The notes: a model not told the origin generated them from the letters alone. Positions 33,480-46,096 are shown, counted from the first letter of the stretch. The stretch: 64,000 nucleotides of DNA from Bemisia tabaci (GCF_918797505.1 NC_092797.1:48024157-48088156); one strand, 5' to 3'. Program-made: numbers and translations.

Positions 33480-33644
33480 CAGTGGCGTGGTGAGAATTGC
33501 GATGTATCGATTGTTAAGCCATTTAAACCTTTGGTAAAAAATCGATTATGAAAGTGTTCGCTGCGAACACCTTGTCTATTGATCCTTTGTTATAGGTTTA
33601 AATGGCATAGCAATCGATGCATCGCAATTCACGCCACTTCACTG
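33480..33644. mobile_element. hAT-type MITE, family M (copy 3)
   Basis: Ends CAGTGGCGTGGTGAGAATTG and CACGCCACTTCACTG, with the palindromic core ATCGATTGTTAAGCCATTTA...TTTAAATGGCATAGCAATCGAT. Flanks ATTCCGAG and ATTTTGAG match in six of eight positions, an aged 8-bp duplication. Confidence 0.8.
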
Positions 33645-34064
33645 ATTTTGAGTGCGATCAATTGATTGAAATTTTGACCATTGAATAGAATATTTTGAAA
33701 AAGTCGAAACGATCTCAAGATCAAACATTCAGGAATGTTCTTGCCGAGAATCATCTTCCAATTTAAAGCCCAGTTAAAAATACTGTTCCCAATTGACAAT
33801 CTATAGCTACCTATAGATTCAAATCGGTTGCAAAATGGAAACATTACCTATCACTTGGTTTTAAAACTGTGGATAATGATTTTCGCCACGAGCATTTCTT
33901 GATAAGCGATTTCGGGGCTTAGAGCATCAATTAGTAAACCATCTAGTACCCTCTACATCATCTGCTGGTTACAGTGTTGGATTTGAAGAAGTGATAATAA
34001 CTTTCATCTTGGCAACAACATAAAGTTGCAGACCACGACGATGCAGTGCTCCATTCATTTAGAT

Positions 34065-34213
34065 CAGTGGCGATTCTGCAAGTTAGCAACACTGTTTTTT
34101 CTCCATTTAAATAAATTAAAAATATCGATTGAGGTGATCACCAAGAATCGATTATTTTACATCATTTAAATGGAGGAGAATACGGTGTTGCCAACTTGCA
34201 AGAATAGCCAATG
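34065..34213. mobile_element. hAT-type MITE with CAGTGGCGATTC ends
   Basis: The 149-bp palindrome has ends CAGTGGCGATTCTGCAAGTT and AACTTGCAAGAATAGCCAATG. Flanks ATTTAGAT and GTTTAGAT match in seven of eight positions. Different interior from family M. Confidence 0.8.
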
Positions 34214-34597
34214 GTTTAGATAATCAAATATGCTCCCATGACTGCTGCAGTCAGAGGTCAACTTGAGGCAGGCAGGCAGTCTGCGTTGGAATAAGTATTG
34301 TTTTTTTTTAGAAAATTAATCGAATGAAATTTAACGCAAATTGTGTCCGCAAGGGCCCTAAAATCAAAGTTTATCTATTTGGGGTTGAAAATACTTGGCT
34401 TAAACCTGGAAACTTACACTTTCGCTTCACAAGGAGGACTCAGAGTTTTTCCATTTGCTAAGTATTTACTAGCTTCGATAACTCGCTTGCAGCTCCATCA
34501 AAAATAATTGTGTATTCAATTCACAACAGAAATTAGAAACAACTGAAACAAATAATACAATAAATGTTAATACACTGACTGAAAGTCGCTTGCTTCT

Positions 34598-34900
34598 GTG
34601 CTGCCGTGCTAAGGAAGAATGCCGTAAGAACCAATAGGCGTTGCCAAATTTCCTTTGGTAAATCACGAGTTTTCAGACACGGTAGATCAAATGGACGTAT
34701 TTACGCTATGAAGAACTATGTGCATAGGGTGTCCATGCAACATCGTTCCTTTTAGCATAAATACGTCCACATTACAAACGAAGTTCTCTGAGAAATTGGC
34801 AGAAGAATATTCAACAATTTTTCTGAGAATCAATGATTTGCGAGAGGAAATTTGGCAACGCCTGAAGGGTCATACGGCGTTTTTCCTTAGAACAGTAGTA
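34598..34900. repeat. Family D TIR element, copy 1
   Basis: Left end CTGCCGTGCTAAGGAAGAAT...GCGTTGCCAAATTTCC is mirrored by GGAAATTTGGCAACGCC...GGCGTTTTTCCTTAGAACAG. The middle is AT-rich without a gene. Confidence 0.8.
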
Positions 34901-34929
34901 TTAATTGGGGGGGGGGGGGGGACGATCAA

Positions 34930-35113
34930 AGGATGCCGCGAGCTGCGAAGCGACTGCGACATGGCAACTGTATGCAACCGGGACAAACAACTCCTCCTAG
35001 GGGAGATAACAGGGGCCGACGCGACTTCTGAACCTAAACCTACTAGCGAACGACTTGCAACTGAGATCATCAAAGATAGTGATCTTGAGTTCGCCTCCAT
35101 TTGTGCGAAATGA
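34930..35113 (+). CDS. Candidate 3' coding exon of an unidentified gene
   Basis: Directly after a poly-G run, a frame reads GCRELRSDCDMATVCNRDKQ, then LLLGEITGADATSEPKP, and ends DSDLEFASICAK with TGA at 35113. Composition is acidic and protein-like with four cysteines, outside the family D element whose end lies 30 bp upstream. An acceptor such as ATCAAAG|GATG is possible but weak. No family recognised. Confidence 0.25.
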
Positions 35114-35488
35114 TAAAAATCAATTAATGGAAATTCACACCTCTACTTCACAACTTCCGAGGGATGCATTCAGTTTTTACCGTATCTCCGAGTTAAAATA
35201 GAAGAAAAAGTTGGGTCCACGTAAAAAGCTTCGGCATGGCAAAAGGGTTGAGGTCTGAGGGAGGCATCACCCTGAAAGAGAAAGCTAGTCGAGCGAGTCG
35301 GATAAATCGCCAAGGTCAACGCGGCGAAAAAGTTCAGGGAGGCATCACCCTGAATGCGAAAGCGCCAGCGGCTTCCATCATACCTGAACCTTCCCTGTGA
35401 ATCACTTCGAAATGGCCTTTCAGATGGACTTACATGCAAACATGAACGATTTACTTAGTTCAAATCGGATTCATAATAAATTAAAAAA

Positions 35489-35717
35489 TCAATTAAAATA
35501 GCTTGGAAGAACCATACATTGACTGCACTGTGGCAAAGTGTCCCAAATGATCTGCATATTAGACAACGAAACAGCCAACAATCTGCTGTTCCCTGTAAAT
35601 AGTCTTTGAGAATTCATTAAATAATCTACGAGTAAATCATGTGATGTACCGTCAAAGAGTAAGCTAACACTGGTAATTACCCAAATTACAAAGTTGAGAT
35701 CCAAAATTTCCAAAATG
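35489..35717 (-). CDS. Candidate coding exon with hydrophobic start
   Basis: A TCCCTCATTTCAG acceptor on the minus strand leads into an open frame that begins ILEILDLNFVIWVITSVSLL and contains DLLVDYLMNSQRLF, stopping at TGA near 35489. The first 20 residues could form a membrane segment. Upstream on the same strand, a GC-rich stretch around 36150-36340 might be the gene start. Joining to a short exon near 35962-36002 did not keep phase, so the gene model is incomplete. Confidence 0.25.
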
Positions 35718-36910
35718 CTGAAATGAGGGACGCGGCATGGACGAAAATGAATGCAGCTGCCGTCATCACAATGGAGTGGGAAAGTAATTGAATAAGTTTA
35801 AAAAGTGAGAGTTAATGGATGCCCACAACCACCAGTGGTCTTCAGACAAACATTAATTTAAGCTAAATACTATTGGTAACAAGTTAGAGACCGGCGAACA
35901 AGATGGAACCAGGAGAAACACTTTGAGTATGTACATGACTAATCCTTAGGAAAAACTTACAATTGAAGATGATGTTATTGCACGAATTCATTGACACCTG
36001 AGGGATGAGAGTTCTTGAGAGGCAGCCCGATGCAGTGACAAAAGGAAGAAAACATAATGAGACAGAAATGCACTCACTTCACAGTAGAAATCCACGATTG
36101 AAAACTAGAAAATAGAAATTTTGGCGGACCGTGGAAAGTGACGCGTGCGGCCACAGCGACAATACATCTCAATCTGATTGATGGCGTGCAAGCTGAGACC
36201 TGCATGAGCTAGCCGCTGGCTGACTCCGCGGGCGGCCTTGGAAGGGTGGAGGGGAGGGGAGGGGAGGAACCTCGCGATCTTGCGTTGCGCTGTTGCCGGG
36301 TTGAACGAAAAACATACCGAAGAAAACTCTCTCCTCATTTTCCAAGTGTTTTTCCAGCTGCTCCCTCCACTTCTCTCACAACTTACTTTTTTAGATCAGT
36401 AGTATGAAACAACTTAATCCGCCTGAATGCCTAATGAAGTAAGTAACAACTTAAAAAGGGATTATAAGCATTTACCTGTAGGATTTTTTCGAAGGTGTGA
36501 TATTATTGATACGTCCAGAATTTTTATTGTGTTTTTGCCTTGATCCAATTTCGAGGTCTTGTGCTATGACAACTTTTACCTTAAACATTATTAGATACTA
36601 TTACAAGTGCGTCCCTGGATTTATTTTTCTACCAACAAAATTTACAATTTCCTTGCTTGGGCTCTTGTGTTAAATTATTCCCTACTAATTTTAGAAATTT
36701 TCACAGAGTTGTATTTTTTATTGAAGTTAAGTCTATCTATCCCACTTATCAAGAGCTCAAAACTCTCCGAAGGAAAGAACACATTTGCCAAGGATACTCT
36801 GAGTTGCCAGAAATTTAGAAAAAATTAAATGCTTCAATCTTGGCTAAATTTAAGGAAGTTCTAAAATTCCTGGCATAACAAAACTTTTGAATCCCTCTAA
36901 ACATTAAAAT
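35718..36910. other. No firm gene; GC-rich patch at 36150-36340
   Basis: The patch includes repeated GGAGGGGAGGGGA and could be a promoter or first exon of a minus-strand gene. The rest is AT-rich and featureless. Confidence 0.3.
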
Positions 36911-37175
36911 TACTGTCGTGCTAACAAAAAACGCCGTATGAAAAAATCGAGAGTTGCCAAATTTCCGCCGATAAAATGTTAATTTGTTTATTGTTTGGGA
37001 GAGTTATGGATATTTTTCTTGGAAAGTTTCAGGAACAGAAGATTAAATTGGAAATGACATTTCATAAAAAATTGGGAGAAAAATATCCACAAGTTTCCTT
37101 GCAAATTTGCATTTTATCGAAGGAAATTCGGTAACGACTGAGGACTCTTACGGCGTTTTCCCCAGCACAGCAGAA
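36911..37175. repeat. Family D TIR element, copy 2
   Basis: TACTGTCGTGCTAACAAAAAACGCCGTA and GAGTTGCCAAATTTCC at the left are mirrored by GGAAATTCGGTAACG and TACGGCGTTTTCCCCAGCACAGCAG at the right. Confidence 0.75.
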
Positions 37176-37449
37176 TAAGCTCCATTTCTTGGCTTAGCAA
37201 TGTTCACATTTTTTTTCCAAAATATGATGGAAAATTTGAAGGTGGCCACGATTCAATGTTACCTAATCGTTCCGAAACGTTATGATTTTTCTTTGATTCT
37301 GAATAATTTTAGGATTTTAACTTTCTGGACGTTGCCAAAATCCTCGTAAAATCGAATATATTGTTCATGATCTGCCTGACGCTGTGTCACGTTTCCTCGT
37401 TCTCCTAAAATATAGATATTAAAAATAGGACCTTTACAAGGATGAACAT

Positions 37450-37864
37450 CAGAGGCGTATGGAAGGGAGGCCAGGGGGGCCTGCCCCCCCCCCCCCCAGA
37501 ATTGGAAATAGTATCATCTGCCCCCCCCCCCAGAAATTCTGGATGGTGCAAAAACACCTCCTTCAACGGTAAGTCTCTGTCGCCGTGGCCCGTGAGAGGA
37601 TGCCTATACATAGAAAAACCTATTGAATGCAACAATTTCAAAGTATTTTTACCTTGAAATGCATAAAGCTGGGTGATTTTTAGGCAGAAATTGTTGGAAG
37701 ATTAGCGCCACAAGTGCCTCGAGATGCGCTCAAATAGAGTTAAAATTTCAATAATTTTCGGGGGGAGGCCCCCCGTAGCCCCCCCCCCTAAGATGGGGGG
37801 TATTCCTTATCCCCAGGTGGTGGGGGCCAGGCCCTCCCAGCAAAATGACTTAGCTACGCCTATG
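37450..37864. mobile_element. hAT-type non-autonomous element with G/C-run subterminal blocks
   Basis: Ends CAGAGGCGTATGG and AGCTACGCCTATG are inverted. Flanks ATGAACAT and GTGAACAT match in seven of eight positions. Long runs of C and G near both ends (GGGGGGCCTGCCCCCC, GGCCCCCCGTAGCCCCC) are typical of some insect hAT families. No transposase. Confidence 0.75.
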
Positions 37865-38236
37865 GTGAACATCTTCACAATGTGGCTATAGTAGATCCCA
37901 CATGTGTGTATACCATCTGTCAATCACGTCGATAGCCAAAATTCGAAAACACGTCTGCGAAGTTGTGGACTTCCTGTCATACTTCATTATATTTTTGGAA
38001 AACTATGGACAACTTGAATTCTTGAAAACTTCCTTTATTTTTCTTCGCTTTTGCTAAAGTATTCTGTTTAAATATCAAGCCATGAAGTTGGCTTCTTTCT
38101 CTTCGAGAACTAAAATGGTAGCTGAAATTTTGAAACGCTGCAATAGAGATACGTGGTTTTGAACTTCGGCCGTCGATGGTCATAGGACAATGGAACTTCA
38201 GGCGATGTGAAGTTGAGCTCCAAAGATTTGAGCTTG

Positions 38237-38402
38237 CAGTGGCGAGGCGTGATTAATCGATTTTCGATATTTCCTCATTTGAGGCTATGGTATACAGAGT
38301 CGATCATTAAGGTGTTCGTTGCGATCACCCTGCGTATCGATCCTTTTCCATAAGTTTAAATGACATAACAATCGATATATCGCAATTCACGCCACGCTAC
38401 TG
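38237..38402. mobile_element. hAT-type MITE, family M (copy 4)
   Basis: CAGTGGCGAGGCGTGATTAA to CACGCCACGCTACTG with the TCGATTTTCGATATTTCC and CGATATATCGCAATTC core. I cannot see a clean target duplication. Confidence 0.75.
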
Positions 38403-39220
38403 GCTTGTTTCAGTCCCTGCCCTACAATAATGAATCATGAGCCGTATTATTGAATGTGGCAGGGTGGCGAAACTTGCTTCTTCAGGGACCATATTTTTAA
38501 TCCATAAATATAAAGGTTTAATACCTTGATATAATTTTCTTGCGGTCAAATTCGCTCCACCCTATATGAGTGCAGGTTATCATAGATCTCTAGGGCCTAT
38601 ATGGCGACCATAAAAGTCCACGCATTTTTTATTTTTCGCTGATAAGAAAAAAAACTGTTGGTGCGATAAAACGAGACATTATGGACGTTAAGCCAACAGT
38701 GAGTCACTAATAAAAATTTACAGATCGCAAAACTGGGTCTTGTATCCAGCCGACTTCAATCTTTTACACTAATAACACCTGTATACGGTCTGCGGAGGGT
38801 TGATAATATTAATCTGTCAGTAGAATATGTTAGTTATAAAAATTTGATGTCTAACAATAAGAAGGCCTTATCGACTTCAGTTCTCAGTTTTCCTCAGTCG
38901 AGCTTTCCCGGCAGCTTTCTACTGTCATTATGGTCTACACCGAACTTCATTTGTTCACGAAATATCATAAACTTGAAGAGGAATTTGAAGTATAGGGCCT
39001 TATTTCCTAAATTCATCCATTCATATTATTTATTTTTATTTACTTTTTGTTTGTTTTTTATCAAGAAATACAATTGGAGCAGAAATTTCAAAACATCGCA
39101 ATGAAGATACATCGTTTCGCACTTTGTCCATCGATTTTTTCTTGCCTAGCGTGGGTAACATTTCGTAACGTATTGTAGTGGTTTAATTTTGGATTGTAAC
39201 ACTCTTCCTAATGGTCCCCG
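38403..39220. other. No supported gene
   Basis: Mostly AT-rich, one chance ORF at 38844-39104 dominated by hydrophobic residues. No repeat recognised. Confidence 0.35.
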
Positions 39221-39417
39221 CATTGGATCTGGAGCCCAGACTCTTGAAAACATCGACAAGAAAAAATACTCTTGATTCAATCAGATTTAAGCTTAAATCA
39301 AGAACCAAGCCTCTTAATTTGAGCGGATTTCCTTTTGATTTAAGCTTAAAACTGATTGAATCAAGAGTCCTTTTTCTTGTCAATGTTTTCAAGAGTCTGG
39401 ACTCTAGATCCAATGTG
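39221..39417. repeat. Family P palindromic MITE, copy 6, without outer ends
   Basis: Begins at CATTGGATCTGGAGCCCAGA and ends at CTAGATCCAATGTG, lacking the CACTGGAAAA caps. The two arms are almost perfectly complementary, giving ORFs on both strands. Confidence 0.8.
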
Positions 39418-39419
39418 CG

Positions 39420-40130
39420 ATGGCGCGAGGCCGCGAGGTACGAACTTGCAATGCTCTGCGTTATGCTGCCACTGCGGTGTTACTCAGATTCGGAAGGAAA
39501 GTTGAAAAACGATCATGGATCATGGATTATGTCTCTTCCATCTTCGGTTGTGTCACTCACGTAGTCCTTGAAGCACCACCACATATAAGTCGAACTGATC
39601 CAACACAATATGGAGATGAATCAAGGGAAAGGAAGCCACTGATGACGGCGCAGAGATACAACTATTTGTACTTGATCGATGTCCATCTTGCATATATGAA
39701 AAATTGAAGGCGCAATGGCGCGAGGTGTGAACTTGCAATGCTCCGCGCTATGCAGCCACCGAGGTGTGACTCAGATTCGGGAGAAAAGTTGAAAAAAGAT
39801 TATGAATTACGTCTCTTTCATCTTCGGTTGTGTTACTCACGTATTCCTTGAAGCACAACCACAAATAAAACAAACTGATTCAACACAATATGGAGATGAA
39901 TCAAGGATGAGGAAGCCACTGATGACGGCGCAGAGATACAACTATTCGTACTTGATGGATGTCCGTGTCGCATCTGCAAAATTGAAGGCGCCATGGCGTG
40001 AAGCGCGAACCTCTATGCTGCGCTTTATGTTTCTAGTAAGGTATCGATCATATTTGCGAGAAATGTTAAAAAATGAGATCCGAACACGTCTCTCCTATCT
40101 TCGGCTGTATCGGCACTCGTTTTAAGCGCT
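39420..40130. repeat. Tandem repeat with 280-bp unit, two and a half copies
   Basis: GATGACGGCGCAGAGATACA recurs at 39641 and 39921. Each unit also has GATGGCGCGAGG, TGCAATGCTC, TCTTCCATCTTCGG-like and CAACACAATATGGAGATGAATCAAG. A third partial unit ends near 40130, and a diverged single copy lies at 41340-41610. Frames running through are not conserved between units. Confidence 0.8.
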
Positions 40131-40898
40131 CAGGGCGCGCTTTTGATTTCGACTTGCCTCTAGAATACTAGTATACTAGTGCTAATTCGTTTAAATGGCG
40201 CACCAGCTCATCGATGTGCAAGTGGGGGGGGGGGGTCCAGTTTTAAAGTAAATAAAGCTGTGATAACCGTATTTTATGCTTTTAACGTAATGCGCGGGGA
40301 GTTACGATCGTTTGTCTATAAGAAATTTCCTTAGCGGTAGAGTAATTCTTATCGAAATTGATCGTTGAAAATAAAAGAAGCCTTAAAAAAAAACACGCCT
40401 GATGAGCTCAACGGTGGCTATCATTTTCGGGAAACGAAAAAACGCGTTTACGGTTTCCTTGGTAACCTTTGTTTGCTATCAGCTGGTGTTTTATTTCCAT
40501 TTCCCAGCCAAGTCGACGGAGTTTATACTTCCTTTCTTCACTAAATACATTTACTAACACCTGAGCGCTTTTCTAATACGACAGTATTAGAACTTTCCCG
40601 CTTGTTTATTCTTCTTTTTCCTTTTGATGTCTGATCCATTTGAGGGTGTATTTATAGACGATCCTATGTCTAAAGCTAAAAAAAATTCCTTGACGCTCGA
40701 TTTTTTTCTTTCTTAAAATTATTTTTCAATTTGCTGTCCGATTCTTTTTTTTTATGATGCTCTTGTAGACCTGTTGCATCTAAAGCTCGTATGTACCGAC
40801 CTCATACAATTCGCGGGGCACGTGTTCTTACCAAGCCTCGGGTCAATTTTACCCGGCTTGGGCATCTATGAGTCGATCAATCACTTATTTATTCCCGA

Positions 40899-41063
40899 CA
40901 GTGGCGTGGCGTGAATTGCGATACATCGATTGTTATGCCATTTAAACCTATAATAAAGAATCGATTATTAAGGTTTTCGCTGCGAACACCCTGTTAATCG
41001 ATCCTTTTCCATAGGTTTAAATGGCGTGTCAATCGATATATCGCAATTCACTCCAAGCCACTG
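40899..41063. mobile_element. hAT-type MITE, family M (copy 5), perfect 8-bp duplication
   Basis: CAGTGGCGTGGCGTGAATTG at the left, CTCCAAGCCACTG at the right, and ATTCCCGA directly flanking both ends. The perfect 8-bp duplication places the family with hAT transposons. Confidence 0.88.
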
Positions 41064-41339
41064 ATTCCCGAGCGATCAAATGTCATACACGTTGTATATT
41101 GACAGTGAAACTAAAGAGCAACGGATCACGTTTGCGGTGCTGAAAAGTCTCCGCTCGTATTTTATTTTTTAAAGAGGAACAAACCAACATCATTCCTTGA
41201 AGTTTTTTCGAAATTTACTTTTCGCGGAGATGAAGAATCACGGAAGTTTTTAAAAATTAACGTTGAGTAGTTCTCCGTTTAAAAAATAAAATATTAGAGG
41301 AAGTCTGCAACGTCGCAAACTGAGAAACTTGCTTTACCG

Positions 41340-41610
41340 GTACAACATGGAAAAAGAGTTATGGAAAGAATACGCGTTGATTACGGCGCAGAGATACAAC
41401 TCTTCGTGCTCGATGGATGTCTGAGATGTATCTGAAAAAATGAAGGCGCGGTGGCGCGAGGCGTGAACTCTCATAGTGCTATGCTTTATGCTACCACTAA
41501 AATGTCGCTCAGATTCGGGAGAAGAGTTAAAAAACAAGGCCCGAAAGTGTCTCTCCTATCTTCGACTGTGTTGCTTACGTAGCCTTTGAACCACCATTGC
41601 AAATTAAAAT
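41340..41610. repeat. Single diverged copy of the 280-bp tandem unit
   Basis: TTACGGCGCAGAGATACAAC, GGTGGCGCGAGGCGTGAACT and TATCTTCGACTGTGTTGCTT match the units at 39420-40130. Confidence 0.7.
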
Positions 41611-41740
41611 GAGACAAACGGGAGCATAAAAAATTATATACGAGTATTTACCCAAAACTCTAATTTTCCAGCTATTTTTGAGGCTTTCTCCTTCATTTTC
41701 TAAAAAATGTTGAGGGAAACGGGCTCATGCAGGAAAGTCT

Positions 41741-42180
41741 TACACTGAAAAAAAAAGATTGGTAAAATTTACTATTCCTTTACGCTGTATTTCACACAGC
41801 GTGAATTCAAGAGAGAATGAGTGAATTCAGAGTCTCGGTCTCGCAATAACAGCGTATCGACGGCTCGTTTTTATATTTATTTATTTCCGGTTGAAAATGA
41901 AATTGTTACCATTTTGAAACGTTCCGGGTTTTGTTTATCCTTTGTTGTTTTTTTGCAGCCTTTTCCCCAAATTAAGTTTTTATTTTATTGTGTGTATTTG
42001 GCTGATTAAGTTGTTTCTCATCGTGAATTCAAAGTAGATGCTGCCACGGGAATGGTCACCAATACCAATATATCTAGTAACGTTCATACCTTTCCTCCGG
42101 TAGGATTGACTCTGAATTGACGCTGTGTGAAATACAGCGTGAAGGAATGGTAAGTTTCACCAATATTTTTTTTCAGTGTA
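41741..42180. mobile_element. 440-bp element with about 68-bp inverted ends (family S)
   Basis: TACACTGAAAAAAAAAGATT...CGCTGTATTTCACACAGCGTGAATTCA is mirrored at 42114-42180 ending TTTCAGTGTA. Each arm itself contains the hairpin ACGCTGTATTTCACACAGCGT. The CACTG ends link it to families P, Q and R. Confidence 0.85.
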
Positions 42181-42542
42181 CAAGATTAAGAAAAAGAGTG
42201 AAATGTTGTTTCACGGGTGCCTTACAGGGGAGGGGGGGTTGAAGAGGGGTCAAAAATTCGGTAAAAATCTATCACAGGACACTTAAAAGTTCTGCAATTT
42301 GTTGATACAAAGTCCGCACGTTTTATAGCGTTTTTTCATTCAGAAGTCACTAAATCGGTGCTCTTGACTCGCATTGAAGAGATACCAGCACATTATCTTC
42401 GGAATGAAATCCGAGGGATAAGGTCAGAGGTTGAATGACCCTTTCCATTGCGGCGAGTAGAAGTATAAATTCAAATATACCATTCGATGAAAGCCTCGAA
42501 CTCTCTGCGCGGGAACGCATTAAGTCTGTATGGAATTTATCC

Positions 42543-42690
42543 GGGCCCTATAATTCAGCCGTGATAGCGAAGAGAGCAGTAAGTGCACGCTGGGATGAAC
42601 CTCGAGACACATCAAAGCATGTGCTAACCATGTCTCATGCAGAAATGCACTTAATGCTCTCTTTGCTATCACGGCAGTATAATTAATAAT
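42543..42690. repeat. Palindromic MITE, about 148 bp (family Z)
   Basis: TATAATTCAGCCGTGATAGCGAAGAGAGCA and TAAGTGCA are mirrored by TGCACTTAATGCTCTCTTTGCTATCACGGCAGTATAATT. Overlapping ORFs on both strands result from this symmetry. Confidence 0.8.
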
Positions 42691-44278
42691 AAATTCGGAA
42701 AACAACGAGACCCGATGGTTGGTGACCCACGCGTGGCACGACTGAAACTCAAAATAATTATCAGAACGGCATTACACCGCCAGTGAAATTAGTTTAGCCA
42801 TCATTATTGATTCCATTTTTGAATCGGTTGGGTTTAACTTAGAGCGGAGATAAAATCACCAGTCAAAAATCCTATGTAGGATTTTTTTTTAAATATGGTG
42901 CTTGATTAGTGAGTAGTGATCTAACTCTTTGTACGGAAAAAACATCTGGTTCATTCAGGAAATTAGCGCACGTTGTGTAAGGAATTTAACTGTGTTTGTA
43001 TAACTAGTGGGAGCATAACCCTTACATCTTTGCAGTTGCATGCTTACGCAAGCAATAACAAAAGAACAAGCCATTGCAGCCCATTTTTCAAATTTTGACG
43101 CTTGCATCAATTGAAAAACACTTAATTGGTTTCAATCTGGCGTATACTCAGCATTTCCCAATTCATACATTAAGTATACCTAATGTCTGTCAAAAAAAAA
43201 ACTGAGAGTGGCCTACTTTGAGAAAATTTTTCAAGATATCTAAATCCGGTTTAAAAGATTTGCAGTATATATTATTAAGATTCTAACAAGCCCTGATTGG
43301 TTTATATGGTCAAAAATAATCTTTTCTACGACGAATTCACGGCGCGGCGGCAAAAAATAATGCTAACCGTTTCCATAAATGTTTTTCTGACTAAATGCGA
43401 GACATTATACTGAAAGAATGTTCGAAACGCGGAGGATTCCTGCACGACACTTTATGATACAACTATTTTAACTCGGGTGTGGGCGGTGAAGTATCGCGCG
43501 AGACTGAAGGCGTTTTCGACCGGCGAGAACGGCATGACGTGCTCTTAACAACGCCAACGCGTACTACTTAATTAGATCAAACAAACCCGCATCCCCTGTC
43601 ACTTCTTTGAAGACAAGTCAGGATCAATGGGTTATTTCTCATACAATACATTTTATACGTTTGAAAGAATATTTGCAATATGTGAAATAAAAAACCGTGT
43701 GGAATTTTCGAGTCATTATTCATTCTTTTTATGACCTTCACTCCAATTGGACAAATAAACACTGAGAATGCAGTTGATAACTTTTTAGCTATATAATATG
43801 ACTTTTTTAATGAAGTTTCACTGAAATCGGCCGATATTTGCGTTGTGAAAAGAAGCATGGCGTACCTCAGTCTTCGGCGTCTATGCAATTATGCATTTAT
43901 AAACGAGAATTTTTTGCAATTTTCGGAGTTTTCTCGAAAAATTTGAAAAAAGTATCCCTGTCTCAGCCACACCCTCATTCGCCGTGGTTTATTCGTATTT
44001 AGAGAAATGATACTTGCTGATGAACGAAATCAAATAAATCGTATAGCAGCAAAATTTTCGGGTGTTGTAAAGATTTCAACGTCGCGTTGGAAAAAATAGG
44101 CAGCAGAGAGGCAACTCACAGTATTGCGAGGAAAATGTATCCTCTTTCCATCAACAGAACGAAACAGCGTAAAGAGAAGGCCAAAAAAATGTTTCAATAG
44201 GGTCAAGGTTTAAAAGCAATTCAAAAAATACTAGCGATTTTTCGGCGGAACCACTTTAGTGCTATAGGGATCCCATCG
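42691..44278. other. No supported gene
   Basis: AT-rich, with a 103-codon minus-strand frame at 43577-43888 that lacks splice or family support. No dispersed repeat recognised. Confidence 0.35.
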
Positions 44279-44548
44279 TAGACAAGTTAATTACGCCGCA
44301 AAATGCGTCAGTTATGAACATCCGAAAGTTGCCAAATTTCCCCTTTTAAAATATTTATTTTTGAGACAAATAATGAATATTTCTACTTGAAATCTTCTGA
44401 TATTACTGTTTACATCGCAAAGAAAATTCGCTGGAAAATTAGACGGAACATTTTCACAAGTTTCCCTGAAAATTTGTATTTTTCAAAAAAAAATTTGGCA
44501 ATGTACAAAATTCATACGGCGTTCTCCCATTCGCACGGCAGTGTAGTC
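44279..44548. repeat. Family D TIR element, copy 3
   Basis: GAAAGTTGCCAAATTTCC on the left pairs with AAATTTGGCAATG and TACGGCGTTC...GCACGGCAGTGTAG on the right. This copy shows the full terminus as CTACACTGCCGTGC. Confidence 0.75.
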
Positions 44549-44565
44549 GTAGGCAGTTAACGAAC

Positions 44566-44729
44566 CGGTGGCGTGACGTGCTTTGCGATGTATCGATTGT
44601 TATGCCATTTAAACCTATGGAAAAGGATCGATAAACAGGGTGTTCGCAGCGAAACCTTTAAAATCGATTCATTACCATAGGTTTAAATGGCATAAAAATC
44701 GATGAATCGCAATTCACGCCACGCCACTG
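44566..44729. mobile_element. hAT-type MITE, family M (copy 6), perfect 8-bp duplication
   Basis: CGGTGGCGTGACGTGCTTTG to CACGCCACGCCACTG, directly flanked on both sides by TAACGAAC. Confidence 0.88.
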
Positions 44730-45926
44730 TAACGAACGATCAAGGGTCACAAAATTTCGGCTGTCCTTTTAGTCCCTAAGGTTTCCAAATTCGACAAGTT
44801 CATATTCTTTTTTCGTAGGTGCTCTAAGCCGAACGAATATTGGACTCGATCGCCAAATGTCGGAACTATATTTTCGGTCGGACTACGGGGAACAGATTGA
44901 TCATCTCTTTAGAAAAATGGACTAATGGAAGCAAAGGGCCATTTTTCCCGGACCCAATCACTTTCTTCGGAAAAGAAAGTGGCGAGGCAGTTACTACACG
45001 AGTACGCACTCTTAGGGATATCGGGTCCGTGTCTAATTTTTATCAGAGCGAAAAGAAGAGTTGGTTTTTGAGGAATACTGCTTAAAAAGAGAACATCTAT
45101 AGATAATCTGAAATTAACTCTTCACTTCAGGATCTCCATGCGAACCGGTTTTCAAAAAGTATGGAACGGTAACGACATAATTTGATACAGATGAGTTAAG
45201 TACCTACCCCAGGTTTACATGTCCACCTGAGACTAAAAGCAGCCGCCGTCATGTGCCTCAGTTTTTCAATTATAAAGAAACAACATGAAAGGAATTTATT
45301 CGACATTCTCTCTTCCTTTTTCATCAAATTAAGAGCTACAAGTAGAGGTACTCCTGCTGTTTGGTTTTTTAGAGGAACAGTGTTTGCGTCACACGACGGC
45401 GTTGCGCGGCGGCCTTTTTTGGATGCACATGGAGTTGTGGCATCGGGCTAACTCATCTAAATCAAATGGACGAAATTTTGTAAAGAGGAACTACAGATTC
45501 TGGCTCAGTGAAGACACAACGATTGTCCCATTAATTTCCATATGTACGTAAGTGTTTTTACGGATGAGCCAGATAGTTCCAAATTACAAATTATAGTCCA
45601 AATTATATATTCGCCATAGCGAAAAGCTAAGCGGACGCGGAAAGCTCGAAATGTCATTTTTTCGCAAATTAAAAAGTTGAGAGGAGATTTCAGATTTTTC
45701 CGAGGTGTGCTTTCAGTTTTGGAACTACGTTCCTCCATAACTCCTCATTCTACTCGGTTGGAAGTTAGCAACAGGTCAATATTTGTGTCAGTTTTCCCAA
45801 TTCTTAAAATCAGCAATTCAGGTCGTATAAGAATTGGTTTAAGTTTTAAAGTGATTTTACGGCTGGTTGAGCTCAGTTCTGATTGCGTGGGTGATAGCGA
45901 CGGGCCTCGGCTTTGCCGTTCTCAGG

Positions 45927-46090
45927 CAGTGGCGTGGCGTGCTGTGCGATGTATCGATTGCTCTGTCATTTATACCTAGGGAAAATAATCGAATAACAGG
46001 GTGCTCGCAACGAACACCTTAACAATCGATTCTTTAACATAGCTTCAAATGGGGAAATATCGATAATCGATAATTCACGCCTCGCCACTG
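45927..46090. mobile_element. hAT-type MITE, family M (copy 7)
   Basis: CAGTGGCGTGGCGTGCTGTG to CACGCCTCGCCACTG. The flanks TCTCAGG and TCCCAGC are only partly alike. A possible exon starts six bases after its right end. Confidence 0.8.
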
Positions 46091-46096
46091 TCCCAG

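Noticed and set aside
33122..33493. 123-codon plus-strand ORF
   Set aside because: AT-rich composition, ends inside a hAT-type MITE and has no recognisable domain.
35962..36002. Short minus-strand exon with GTAAGT donor upstream of the 35489-35717 exon
   Set aside because: Joining the two breaks the reading frame in every option tried.
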